NCBI GenBank assembly: GCA_963718995.1
Contig: CAVRAP010000013.1
Coordinates: forward strand, 1-64,000
Direction of reading: 5' to 3'
DNA length: 64,000 nt
Source of the DNA: UBA4744 sp963718995
GTDB taxonomy: Bacteria > Actinomycetota > Acidimicrobiia > Spongiisociales > UBA4744
The notes beneath the pieces are model-generated. The model was not told the DNA's origin. It made no database searches and saw only the letters and a list, made by a program, of their open reading frames with translations. The position numbers and the translations under genes are program-made. Below are positions 36,446 through 45,223 of the stretch, one piece after another. Each line of letters begins with the position of its first letter. Positions within the stretch are counted from its first letter, which is position 1.

Positions 36446-36823
36446 TTAGAACTCGATATCGAGGCTGGACACTGCCTTGGCCCAGTGGCCGAGTGCCGCT
36501 TGCTGGGTCATGAGCTTGGCCATGTTGCCGTTGACCTTGATCTTGCCGGTCATGAAGGCCATCTGCGTGTTCAGTTCACCGCTGAAGATGGCGCTGGTGG
36601 TTTCGTAGTTACTGGTAATGGTGACGTCGGCGTTCGGGAGTTCACCCATGGCCTGGATCGGGTTGTCACTCGTAGCATCCATATAGAACTTCACTTCGCC
36701 TTCGGGCGCATCAGTGACGACGAACTGAACGCTCATGTCGGCAGATGCTTTGAATTGCTCGTGACCTTGCAGAGTGTTGGTTACCTCTGTGGCCCAATCC
36801 TCGGAGAGGAACTTGACTGCCAT
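36446..36823 (-). CDS. SCP2 sterol-transfer domain protein
   Basis: This 125-residue protein is a single SCP-2-like domain, an alpha-beta fold that binds lipids or acyl-CoA. The motifs ADVTITSNYETTSAIFSGEL and KIKVNGNMAKLMTQQ match the family core. It is present in many actinobacteria with unproven ligand. It is convergent with hup across a shared terminator. Start ATG 36823 has a GAAGGAGCC-type site on the minus strand. Role in lipid carriage is inferred from the fold. Confidence 0.85.
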   Translation of the reverse strand: MAVKFLSEDWATEVTNTLQGHEQFKASADMSVQFVVTDAPEGEVKFYMDATSDNPIQAMGELPNADVTITSNYETTSAIFSGELNTQMAFMTGKIKVNGNMAKLMTQQAALGHWAKAVSSLDIEF

Positions 36824-36943
36824 CGAATGGCTCCTTCTTTCGACACAGCGTCGTTTTGACGAGGCCAGGGTAGCAGTGGAGCCTGGGCGCCCACGAAGGT
36901 GCTCGACCGGGTTCCTCAGCTGATGCTCCGGAAAAAGCCTCTC

Positions 36944-37822
36944 TCAGATGATCCCGGCTTCGCCGAGCACCATCTTGATTCTCTCCTGGTCTCTTTTTGG
37001 CAAAGGCCGGAGCGGCTTGCGCGGATATCCGGGTTGCAGACCGGTCAACGCTGCAGCGGCTTTGACGCCGGGCACCCGGTGAGCTTCAACTGCGGTCGAC
37101 AGCCTGGCCAGCAGTGACTGTTGCCCGGTCGCGGATCTCGGGGACCGTCGGGCCAGGGACACAACCTCGTTGACCAATTCGGCAAGATAGTTCGAGCTGG
37201 CGGTGATCGCGCCGTGCGCCCCTGCAGTGATGCAGAGGCTCACCGCTTTCGACGAGCCCGTCATCAGCACGAAGCCATCAACCGTCTCCTGCGCCAGGCG
37301 GGCCATATCGACCGGATGGCCTCCCGAGTCTTTCATCCCAACGATGTTGGGATGCCGCGACAGCTCGATCGCGTGCTCGACCGGAAGGGCATAGCCCGTC
37401 ACGGCCGGAACTGAGTAGAGGAACACGGGGATCGGAGATTGGTTTGCGACTTCAGCGAAGAAGCCTGCGACGGCTGCGTGATTTCCACGAACCATCGAGG
37501 TTGGGGTCAAGACAAGGGTCGCGTCGGCTCCGGCTATGGCCGCTTCCTCGGCCTGGGCGAGCGCCACCCGGAGGGACTCGGCAGCGACTCCGGCCAGCAA
37601 AAAGCTGCGCGTGCCCAGTTCTTGGCGGGCGGCCGTTACGAGGTGATGACGTTCGCCCGGTTCGAGATAGGGGCCTTCACCGGTGGACCCGCCGATCAGA
37701 AAGCCCTTGATTCCGCGCTCGGTCAGGACACCGAGGTTATGTCGGTGGGCGTTCAGATCAAGCCGGCCGGATCTGGTGAACGGGGTAACGAGGGCGGGCA
37801 GAAGGTGGGGCGGGTTTCGCAT
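36944..37822 (-). CDS. Dihydrodipicolinate synthase / N-acetylneuraminate lyase family protein
   Basis: A 292-residue class I aldolase-fold lyase. It has ALVTPFTRSGRLD, the substrate-binding GGSTGEGPYLEPGE, FLYSVPAVTGYAL (tyrosine) and the Schiff-base Lys in VGMKDSGGHP. The GGSTGEG in place of the DapA GTTGES suggests a DapA-like paralogue (for example a keto-acid aldolase) rather than DapA itself; no lysine gene is nearby. It is tandem and 24 bp downstream of the last Tad-like gene, so read-through is possible, but a functional link is not obvious. Confidence 0.85.
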   Translation of the reverse strand: MRNPPHLLPALVTPFTRSGRLDLNAHRHNLGVLTERGIKGFLIGGSTGEGPYLEPGERHHLVTAARQELGTRSFLLAGVAAESLRVALAQAEEAAIAGADATLVLTPTSMVRGNHAAVAGFFAEVANQSPIPVFLYSVPAVTGYALPVEHAIELSRHPNIVGMKDSGGHPVDMARLAQETVDGFVLMTGSSKAVSLCITAGAHGAITASSNYLAELVNEVVSLARRSPRSATGQQSLLARLSTAVEAHRVPGVKAAAALTGLQPGYPRKPLRPLPKRDQERIKMVLGEAGII

Positions 37823-37846
37823 AGCTACGAATCTAACCGGTGATCG

Positions 37847-39457
37847 CTAGGGTCCCGCAACCAACTTGACTTCGCTCGGAAGCAGGTTGCCGAGACCGGA
37901 CGGAACCGGGTTGAGTGGGCATCCGCCGGTGACCTTCGCGTTGGGGGCGAACCTCACGCTGAAGGCCGACATCTGTGCCAGGTTGGTGGTTCGGTCGTCT
38001 CCCTCCTGCCAGCTGCCCCCGTTGTTGTTCTGGTGGCCCCACCAGAGAAGGCGGGTATCGCCGGCCGACAAGGTACCTCGCCGCGTTCCGTCCGGTGGTC
38101 CACCGGAGATGCCGGTGTCGTCTTCGACGATAGGGTCGAGCAGGTAGGCGACCTCGAAGCCGGTGATGGTGAAGAGCCGGGGGTTGGACGGCCCGGCGCC
38201 TTTAGGACCCCAGGTTCCCGCCGGAACGATGATCAGGCGCAGATCCCGGCAGTCATAGTCTGAGATCTCAAAGCGTGGCGGGTTGACATAGCTGATGTCG
38301 GGGGGAATGGGGTAGACGGGCTGATCGTCGATTTCGCCGTCGTAGCAGGTCGCGGGTGCGGCCGAGAACGGGGGATCGGAGGGATTGGGCGTCAGCGGGT
38401 CGATGTCGTCGTCAAAGAAGTAGTCGGCGGTTGCGGCGGCCGGGCTGCAGGTAGCCTCGAGGTCGTCGGAGGGATTCGACATGAGGTTGGTATTCCACAC
38501 GATCCTTCCCGAAGGCGCTCCCGTCGGCCTGGCTACCGACGTCCACACACCGCCGGGCATGCTGTGCGGATTCACCGGGTTCGGTGTACGGCCGTCTGAA
38601 AATGCCAACCGGCCCAGGTGGTCCGTGGCGGTCTTGCCGCCGATGAGGCCGTCGTAAACCGACCCGGCAATATTGCCCGATTTGGAAACAACTTGATTGC
38701 ACGGCACGTCGTCTGCGACGGAGTCGCACCGAACCGCAGCCGGAATGCAGGGATCTCCGGCCCCCAGGCAGGTGATGGGCCGGTCGGCACCCAGCATCAT
38801 GTTGAAGGTGAGCTCGTTGCTTCCGCCGCCTCCCAATCCGTCCACCCGGGGGACTTCGAGGTAGTTGCAGACGCCGCTTCCGGATGCGGTGGAGGGGTAG
38901 TCGTTGCACTGATTCTGGGAGAACTTGATAATTCCACCCGGGAACCCGGCGCTCACTCCGACCGGAAAGATCCCGGTTGAGACCGACGTGAAGGCTCCGC
39001 AGTAGGCCTCCTGCCGGATTCCGGTGCTGTCGGCTCCGAGGACTTTCCCGAACCTCGTCGGGGCCTCCTGGCGGAGACTGACTCTCATGATGCTTGCGCT
39101 CGGAACCCCGTTGTAGACGGCCGGTGTTTCAACCTCGAGGACGAAGTCGCCGGTTATCCAGGTCGAAACGTTTCCTATCCGAGTTGTTGGTGTTCCTGGA
39201 GTGATGGTATTGAGGCCCCGTTGGTTGGGGCGGGCGAAATCTGCTGCTTTCTGGACCGCCATGGCCGGATCACCGGGCAACTCGGCAGCGCCGGCGAGGC
39301 AGGCTAGATCCACCGCTCGTTGCTGGCTGCGAGCCTGTTGGAAGAACTCAGACGTGTCAACGGCGAGGGCAGTTGCGCCGATGAGGAACAGCAGGACGAC
39401 GGCCGTCCACACTGCGGCAATGCCGTGCTCGTCCCGGTGCATCCGGCGGGACCTCAC
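37847..39457 (-). CDS. TadG-like pilus-assembly protein (group C)
   Basis: The 536-residue protein has an N-terminal TadE/G-type membrane segment (HRDEHGIAAVWTAVVLLFLI, then ATALAVDTSEFFQ) and a stretch typical of TadG_N (QRAVDLACLAGAAELPG). The remaining 430 residues are predicted outside the cell and are rich in Cys, Pro, Gly and Asn, without a recognised domain. It differs from the other two TadG-like proteins in this cluster. The start GTG 39457 overlaps the TadE-like stop (GTGA). It is the last gene of the array. Confidence 0.8.
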   Translation of the reverse strand: MRSRRMHRDEHGIAAVWTAVVLLFLIGATALAVDTSEFFQQARSQQRAVDLACLAGAAELPGDPAMAVQKAADFARPNQRGLNTITPGTPTTRIGNVSTWITGDFVLEVETPAVYNGVPSASIMRVSLRQEAPTRFGKVLGADSTGIRQEAYCGAFTSVSTGIFPVGVSAGFPGGIIKFSQNQCNDYPSTASGSGVCNYLEVPRVDGLGGGGSNELTFNMMLGADRPITCLGAGDPCIPAAVRCDSVADDVPCNQVVSKSGNIAGSVYDGLIGGKTATDHLGRLAFSDGRTPNPVNPHSMPGGVWTSVARPTGAPSGRIVWNTNLMSNPSDDLEATCSPAAATADYFFDDDIDPLTPNPSDPPFSAAPATCYDGEIDDQPVYPIPPDISYVNPPRFEISDYDCRDLRLIIVPAGTWGPKGAGPSNPRLFTITGFEVAYLLDPIVEDDTGISGGPPDGTRRGTLSAGDTRLLWWGHQNNNGGSWQEGDDRTTNLAQMSAFSVRFAPNAKVTGGCPLNPVPSGLGNLLPSEVKLVAGP

Positions 39458-39960
39458 GGTTCCAACCTCGAAACCGCCTGTGCGGTGAGGTCGACCTCGA
39501 ACGAGAAAAGAATGAAGTCGAGTCGAAAGTCCTGGACCACCAGCCGGACCTGAGCCCGATCGTCGGTGGTTGGGTCCTGACCCGGACTGCCTCCCAGCGG
39601 GATGCAAATTGCCGCAGGAGCATCAACGACGGTGATGCCCGAGCCGGCGGTAGCGCTTTCCGTGACCGATCCACCCTCGATGATCGAGGAGCAACCCGAT
39701 ACGTCACTCCAGCGGATTCCGGCCGCCAGCACCTCCCCTCGACCGATGGGGTCGAGAACCGCCAGCGAATCGGGGGTCGTTGCGGCATAGCGGGCAGCTT
39801 CCCGGGCGGCGTGATCGAGGACGTTGTGGACGTTCCAGGCACGGGCCGTTGTCCAAATACCGAAGGTGAGCATCAACAACATGGGAAGCACGAGCGCGGC
39901 TTCCACCAGTGCTGCACCGCGTTCCTCGCGCAGCGACCGATTCAACAATCGTGCTCGCAT
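39454..39960 (-). CDS. TadE-like minor pseudopilin (group C)
   Basis: The 168-residue protein begins MRARLLNRSLREERGAALVE and continues AALVLPMLLMLTFGIW, the TadE form of a type IV-pilin-like N-terminus with the Glu at +5 after the Gly cleavage site. The rest is a small extracellular domain with Cys residues. Start ATG 39960, with GGGAGGCAAC upstream. It is coupled by GTGA to the next TadG gene. A 335-bp gap separates it from group B, suggesting a separate transcript. Confidence 0.85.
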   Translation of the reverse strand: MRARLLNRSLREERGAALVEAALVLPMLLMLTFGIWTTARAWNVHNVLDHAAREAARYAATTPDSLAVLDPIGRGEVLAAGIRWSDVSGCSSIIEGGSVTESATAGSGITVVDAPAAICIPLGGSPGQDPTTDDRAQVRLVVQDFRLDFILFSFEVDLTAQAVSRLEP

Positions 39961-40295
39961 CACCGTTGCCTCCCATTGTGTGGGGTGATCCCGCGATCCG
40001 GTTCGCGAGGATCGTCCCGCCCACGCGGCCATGATAACGCACAGAGTGGTCGGTATAAAGACAAACTTTCACTTTCCGTGGTGCCAAAACAACCTAGGTA
40101 GGTATCGGCAGATGCAGGGGTAGAAGTGAGCGGTATTGGACGTTTTCAGGAAAGGTGCTCCCGAGTTCGGAAAACGGCTTCATGAGTGTGAGTGTGGCCT
40201 ATCAGCGGACCCGGGAAGAATCTTGATGGGTGGATTCGCCAACCAGCGGGACGGATTCGGCTCCCGGTTGACAGGATCGGATCTCGGAGGGTTCT
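39961..40295. other. 335-bp intergenic stretch between Tad groups B and C
   Basis: No credible gene lies here. On the minus strand it carries TTTATACC and TTATCATGG, which could be weak -10 elements for group C, but no -35 is at the right spacing. I see no terminator. Both strands have only short frames without ribosome sites. Confidence 0.5.
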
Positions 40296-41825
40296 CTACT
40301 TCAGCAGATGGACCGGGTTGCCGACGATGTACGCCTTCCAGGTGGTGGTGTCGTTCACTGTGTTGGAGTAGTTGTAGTTCAGCTTCCACCAACAGTTGGA
40401 ACCGCACGCGTAGCTACTGAGCTTCATCTCGAGCTTGATCCAGTCACCGTTGTAGTCGTTGACGCCGCCGTTGTTGTTGGCGAAAAACCTGCAGGGGGTG
40501 AGGGTGGTTGGACTCGACCAGGCCGCCGCTTCGCTGGTGCGAACGCTCATGCGGCAGCTCGAGTAGTCCGTCCAGCCTGCGCCGTTTGGACCCTTGATCT
40601 CAACCCAACCACCCGGGTTGGCTTCACCCGGGTCGTACAGCTCCACGACGAAATCCTTGCCGGAATAGATGTCGCTGACCTCAGCGAGATAGAAGTTGCT
40701 GGTCGTGCCCGTAGCGTTGTTGTAGAGCGACATGTCGCCCAGGCCATACAATCGGGCGCCACCCGTAGCCCGCACCGAGTACCGGTTGAGGCCCGACCAT
40801 CCGGCGTTGGCGGATGGGTTCGGCAAGGTGAGTGGATCGATCGCCTCGATCTGCAGGACATAGAGGCCGTCCGACGGCGGGGTGATAGGACACCACGAAT
40901 CCCACGTGTATGCCGCGCTCTCGAGCACCTGGGCTTCCGGGGGCCAGAGCTTGTCGCACAATGTTACGTTTCCGTTGAGGTTCAAAGGTGACGGATCGGG
41001 TGCGTACAACCTGGTGCGCACGGTCTGGCCGCAGGCGGCGTTGCTGTCGCCCCAGGCCTCGCAGCCGCGATCCCCGGTGCGCCAGTTGTCGTTGGTGGTG
41101 ACGCCGCCGGAGATGTTGTGGTGGACGATATCGAGGAACTGGACCGAGAACGAGTTGCCCGCAGTTCCTTCGATCCCGTAGAGGTATCCACCGCCCCGGG
41201 TCGAAGTGGCCGGGTTACGCCAGGAGATGTTTTGGGCGCAACCCGCGTTCCCGCTCCCGGTACCGTCTTCGCAGAAGGACGAATAGGCGTCGCCCATGCG
41301 CGTGTCGGTGTACTTGCCGTGGATGTTGGCCCAGAAGTTCGGTTGCCCGGTGCATCCGGGCTCATTGGGGTCGCAGCTGTTTCCAAACTGCGATTGGGGA
41401 CTGCCCAGCGGGAGGGGAGGGACGTATTCGGCAACGGCGCTTCGCGTGATCGTTTGGTTCTGGCGTCCCAGCACCTTGAGCAGGAACGTGTCGACCGTGT
41501 CGCTGATCGTCACTTCGAGCTGGTTGGGTTCGCTCCACGTGAGCCCGTCGGCAACGGTGATGGCGGCGCCGTCGATACCATCGACGTAGCCGTTGGTGGC
41601 CGCCACCTGGATGGCAGTTGGCTCGGCCTTGCTGGCGTAGGCCTGGGGCATGTGGATCACGCCGGCCAGCGCGGCCGACTCGGCGGCTCGCTGGATCCGC
41701 GTCGAGTTCAAGTAGAACCAGCCGAGGTCAACAGCAAAAGAGGCCAACCCGAGGAGCAGGACGAGGACCAGCGCCACGAACGGCAGGATGGCGCCCTCTT
41801 CGTTTCGTGAAGCGAGTTTCCTCAT
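40296..41825 (-). CDS. TadG-like protein with extracellular repeat-type domains (group B)
   Basis: A 509-residue protein: NEEGAILPFVALVLVLLLGL and ASFAVDLGWFYLNSTRIQRA are a TadG_N membrane anchor plus the SAALAG stretch. The rest is extracytoplasmic, rich in Gly, Asn, Ser and Trp with several Cys pairs. The last 150 residues (SDIYSGKDFVVELYDPGE ... TTWKAYIVGNPVHLLK) are clearly related to the end of the TadG protein at 43.7-45.2 kb. Start ATG 41825 follows GAGGAGCGCAATGTC. It is 18 bp after the preceding TadE. Function as a surface or pilus-tip protein is inferred. Confidence 0.8.
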   Translation of the reverse strand: MRKLASRNEEGAILPFVALVLVLLLGLASFAVDLGWFYLNSTRIQRAAESAALAGVIHMPQAYASKAEPTAIQVAATNGYVDGIDGAAITVADGLTWSEPNQLEVTISDTVDTFLLKVLGRQNQTITRSAVAEYVPPLPLGSPQSQFGNSCDPNEPGCTGQPNFWANIHGKYTDTRMGDAYSSFCEDGTGSGNAGCAQNISWRNPATSTRGGGYLYGIEGTAGNSFSVQFLDIVHHNISGGVTTNDNWRTGDRGCEAWGDSNAACGQTVRTRLYAPDPSPLNLNGNVTLCDKLWPPEAQVLESAAYTWDSWCPITPPSDGLYVLQIEAIDPLTLPNPSANAGWSGLNRYSVRATGGARLYGLGDMSLYNNATGTTSNFYLAEVSDIYSGKDFVVELYDPGEANPGGWVEIKGPNGAGWTDYSSCRMSVRTSEAAAWSSPTTLTPCRFFANNNGGVNDYNGDWIKLEMKLSSYACGSNCWWKLNYNYSNTVNDTTTWKAYIVGNPVHLLK

Positions 41826-41843
41826 GACATTGCGCTCCTCACG

Positions 41844-42446
41844 TCAGTCCACATCCGGCTCGAGCTGAAACACCGCATCCTCAGAGAAGGGTCCGGTGGG
41901 AAACGACAAGAACCCGGTGATGTATTGGTGTGTGAAGACGACTCGAACGCCGAGACGGTCCGGGCACTCTGCGGGCACCGCCGGACAATTGAGACCGACG
42001 GTCACTCTGCGGCCAGTCGAACCCCAGGAACCGATCAGCTTGTTCCCGGCCGCGTCGTAGATGTTGGTGTTGTTCGTCGAACCTGAGCACGTGAAGTAGT
42101 TGAGCGAACTGTCGACGACGCAAGGGTCAACGGGGTCGCCGTTAGCTTGGGCTGCGAAAACCCAGATCGCTTCGATCGTTGAGTTGTCGAGGTCGGCGGT
42201 GGCTTCAGCGATCGCCCCAAGAATGAGGGTGTCGGCATCGAAAGCGTCGCCGACCGCGCTCCCTACCCGGGCCCCTTCTCGAGCGGCACTCGAAACATTG
42301 AGGAAGTCGAGAAACACGAAACCGAATTCCGCGGCTCCGAACGCGAGCAAGATAAGCACGGGGACGACCAGGGCCGCTTCGATCAGGCTGGCGCCGCGCT
42401 CTGAATCCGCCCGTCGTCGAAGGCTGAACCAGCGTCGCTTCTTCAT
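41844..42446 (-). CDS. TadE-like minor pseudopilin (group B, second)
   Basis: 200 residues. The start MKKRRWFSLRRRADSERGAS leads into LIEAALVVPVLILLAFGA, the TadE prepilin-like N-terminus with the +5 Glu. FLDFLNVSSAAREGARVGSA follows, a typical TadE helix. The remaining 130 residues are extracellular. ATG 42446 overlaps the stop of the upstream TadE gene (ATGA). It precedes the TadG gene by 18 bp. Confidence 0.85.
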   Translation of the reverse strand: MKKRRWFSLRRRADSERGASLIEAALVVPVLILLAFGAAEFGFVFLDFLNVSSAAREGARVGSAVGDAFDADTLILGAIAEATADLDNSTIEAIWVFAAQANGDPVDPCVVDSSLNYFTCSGSTNNTNIYDAAGNKLIGSWGSTGRRVTVGLNCPAVPAECPDRLGVRVVFTHQYITGFLSFPTGPFSEDAVFQLEPDVD

Positions 42447-42994
42447 GAGAAAACCCTCGGCTCGAGACGCATGATGGTGTCGGATGTCCAGATGGACGTG
42501 CTGGCGAAAAGGCCGGTGAACCACTGGTGGGTCAGCGTGATCGAGACCTTGATCCGGCCGGGCGAGGGTGCGGTAACGTCCCGGTTTTCCGGCAGGTAGT
42601 TGGGTGGCGCGTAAGGCCAGTCGTAGAGGTTCGGGCCAGCGTAGGGATCAGGGCACGGAACCCAGGCGCAGGTCGGATCGCCGGTGTAGGTATAGGTCGT
42701 CGATGGCCCACCGTCAGGGTCGGAAACCACCACGTTGTTGATTGCCGTCAGGTCACCCCCGGTGACCGCCTGTTCGATGGCGTTGAGGACCTGGATATCG
42801 GCGGCGATGTCGTTGGCCGCAGTCGCGCCTGCCCGGGCGCCCTCGCGGCTGGCGTGGCTGATCGTCAGCCAATCTTTGAAAGCCAGGCTGAATTCGGCAA
42901 TACCCATCACCAGCATGATGATCAGCGGAAAGACCACGGCGAACTCGATGATCGTTGCGCCCCGCTCATTACGTTGTCCCAACCTGCTTGTCAT
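42443..42994 (-). CDS. TadE-like minor pseudopilin (group B, first)
   Basis: The 183-residue protein has NERGATIIEFAVVFPLIIML and KDWLTISHASREGARAGATA, the TadE signature. The extracellular part contains two Cys near the middle in a Tyr/Pro/Asp-rich stretch (CAWVPCPDPYAGP). Start ATG 42994 has AAGGGAGCCGGTTG upstream, a good ribosome site, so this is probably the first gene of group B. It is coupled to the next TadE gene by ATGA. Confidence 0.85.
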   Translation of the reverse strand: MTSRLGQRNERGATIIEFAVVFPLIIMLVMGIAEFSLAFKDWLTISHASREGARAGATAANDIAADIQVLNAIEQAVTGGDLTAINNVVVSDPDGGPSTTYTYTGDPTCAWVPCPDPYAGPNLYDWPYAPPNYLPENRDVTAPSPGRIKVSITLTHQWFTGLFASTSIWTSDTIMRLEPRVFS

Positions 42995-43145
42995 CAACCG
43001 GCTCCCTTGCGCGACGCGCACCACCCGAACTACAAGACAGCATCGGCAGAACCGTTGATTTCCTTAGCGGAAATCTGATTATTGGACGGAGAAACAGGAG
43101 CCGAGGAGAAGCAGGTTTGAGGGGCCGAAGGTCAATGGAGGGAAG

Positions 43146-43712
43146 CTATGGACTCGGATCCGGTTCGACGTGCATGACGGTGTCGGCCGCCCAGCAGGTC
43201 CCCGACGTGCCCCTATCGCAAACTGATCCGGAAAACCATGCGAATCCGGTAATCCAATCATGATCAAAAATAACTCGCACACCCAACCAGTCGCGAGTTG
43301 TACCGTCGTTGTCGCGGCTCGGTTCGAGCCAGGTTTGTTCGATCGCAAACCAGGTGAGGCATCTGAGCAGCGCGGGGTCGTCGGACGCGGCGACGAAGGG
43401 ACGGTACCGGTTCCTGTTGGCACCAACGTTGCCTGCAGTGTCGGATTTGTACACCCAGATTTCAAGGACGGCGCCGTTGATGTCCCGCACGGCTCCGGCC
43501 GCGCCCTCGAGGATCACACAATCCGCGTTCGCCGTGTCGCCGGCCGCTGCTCCGACCCGGGCCCCTTCACGGGAACCGGCGGTCACGCTGAGCCAGTCCT
43601 TCAGACCGAAGCCCCACTCGGCGGCCCCCATGGCGATGAGCACGAGCAGGCCGATGATCAAAGATGTCTCGACCGCTGCTGCTCCACTGTCCCGGCGAAA
43701 GTAGCGGCTCAT
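43146..43712 (-). CDS. TadE-like minor pseudopilin (group A, last)
   Basis: 188 residues with RRDSGAAAVETSLIIGLLVL and KDWLSVTAGSREGARVGAAA, TadE-like with the +5 Glu. The C-terminal half is extracellular with a few Cys (RCLTWFAIEQTW, VCDRGTSGTCWAAD). Start ATG 43712 overlaps the TadG stop (ATGA). About 150 bp then separate it from group B; I see no terminator there. Confidence 0.83.
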   Translation of the reverse strand: MSRYFRRDSGAAAVETSLIIGLLVLIAMGAAEWGFGLKDWLSVTAGSREGARVGAAAGDTANADCVILEGAAGAVRDINGAVLEIWVYKSDTAGNVGANRNRYRPFVAASDDPALLRCLTWFAIEQTWLEPSRDNDGTTRDWLGVRVIFDHDWITGFAWFSGSVCDRGTSGTCWAADTVMHVEPDPSP

Positions 43713-45223
43713 GGATTGGGAACCAATCGAACCGGGTTGCCGATCACCCGCGCCTGCCAGGTGGTCCGGTCGTGCGACGTATTCAGATCGAGGTTCATCT
43801 TCCAGTAACAATCGGCGCCGCACGTATAGGTAGTGGGTATCTGGATCGAGGCTGTGATCCACTGTTTGTTGAACTGGGCAGTACCGCTGACTGTGGTCTG
43901 AATTCGACACTGTCCGGTCACCGGGGAGGTCGTGTTCCCATCCATGTCTTCGGAAAACCAGGTGCAGGTGGGGATTGTTCCATCCGGCAACAGCACCGAC
44001 ATAAAGGCGTTTCCGCCTCCCTCACCCGGGTCGTAGAACTTGAGTTCGAGTCTCTTGCCGGCATGGACCGGGTCGATTTCCGCAAGGTAGACAGTGGCGT
44101 TGCCGGAGGGAGCATTGGTGAAGATCGACATATCATTGATGGCGTAAAACCGCTGTTGGTTGATCGTGATCGGAGCCGCCGTCACGTTCAACGAGTAGCT
44201 GTTGCTACCGCCGAGGTTGGCGCCCGTGCTCCAGACCCTGAGTACGTAGATACCGGCGGTCGGCGAATTGATGGTGCAGAGGTTTCGCCACTGGTTGCGA
44301 TACGTGGAGGACGACGAGCCCGAGTTGACAGTGAGGCCGCATCCACCGATGGGGGGGTTGTCGGTCGGATCGAGCGGTGTGGTATCCACCATGTACAGCT
44401 GGTAGTGCATGTTGGTGCCGCCGTTGCTCGACTTGGCGAGGCTCTCCTCGTCGCCCGTTTCCCCGAAACTGACCCGGTCGTAGAAGCCGGCGTCGTAGAT
44501 CTGCACCGTGAACGTGGTTTTGTCGGAAGGGATATCCACGGCGTAGTAGTAGCCGGACGGGCGGAAGGTCGGGTTGTTCGGGTCGGCGTTGGCGTCCCAC
44601 GGCGCTCCAGAGCCGTCGTTGGTGCTGTCGTTGCAGTTGCCGCCTGCCGACCAGTCACAGCGCGTGGCGTAGGGGTCGCCGTGCTCCTTGGCCGTCGCCT
44701 GGCCCTGAATCGCAGCCCAGAAGTTCTGGGCGTAAGGCCCGCATCCACTAGCCGGGATAGCCGCCGCGTAGCCGATGCCGAAGCAGTTGCTCGGACTTCC
44801 CATTGGTACCGGTTTGACGTACTGGGCGGTCGAACGGCGCGTGATATCGAACGAATTGAAGCCCAGCACCTTGAGGAAGTAGGTCGGAACATTGGTGGTG
44901 AGGGTCGCGGTGACCTCGTTGTCGCTGCCTGGGACCAACAGGGCCGAGACGGTGTTGGCGCCACCGACCGGGAATCCGTTGGCGTTGGCAGCATCCTCGG
45001 CGTCGTTCTGGGCCAAAGCCATGAAACCCGGTGCATTGACGACGGCCGCCAACGCCGACGCGTCGGCGGCATTCTGCAGCCGCGAGGCGTTGAGATACAG
45101 CCACGCCAGGTCGACGGAAAGGGCCGAGAAGGCCAGCAACATCACCAGGGAACCGGCTACCCAGACAAGGGCAGCTCCCCGTTCCTCTTTGAGTGCCAAT
45201 CGGTGGCGCATACGCTTGATCAC
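43709..45223 (-). CDS. TadG-like protein with extracellular domains (group A)
   Basis: 504 residues. EERGAALVWVAGSLVMLLAF and DLAWLYLNASRLQNAADASA are the TadG anchor and signature. The extracellular region has several Cys and, near residue 230-350, an all-beta stretch like a pre-peptidase C-terminal domain (YYYAVDIPSDKTTFTVQIYD, GIYVLRVWSTGA). The last 150 residues parallel the group B TadG (CGADCYWKMNLDLN, TTWQARVIGNPVRL). The start is GTG 45223, coupled by GTGA to the preceding TadE stop and preceded by GGAGGTATTCGA. Confidence 0.82.
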   Translation of the reverse strand: MIKRMRHRLALKEERGAALVWVAGSLVMLLAFSALSVDLAWLYLNASRLQNAADASALAAVVNAPGFMALAQNDAEDAANANGFPVGGANTVSALLVPGSDNEVTATLTTNVPTYFLKVLGFNSFDITRRSTAQYVKPVPMGSPSNCFGIGYAAAIPASGCGPYAQNFWAAIQGQATAKEHGDPYATRCDWSAGGNCNDSTNDGSGAPWDANADPNNPTFRPSGYYYAVDIPSDKTTFTVQIYDAGFYDRVSFGETGDEESLAKSSNGGTNMHYQLYMVDTTPLDPTDNPPIGGCGLTVNSGSSSSTYRNQWRNLCTINSPTAGIYVLRVWSTGANLGGSNSYSLNVTAAPITINQQRFYAINDMSIFTNAPSGNATVYLAEIDPVHAGKRLELKFYDPGEGGGNAFMSVLLPDGTIPTCTWFSEDMDGNTTSPVTGQCRIQTTVSGTAQFNKQWITASIQIPTTYTCGADCYWKMNLDLNTSHDRTTWQARVIGNPVRLVPNP

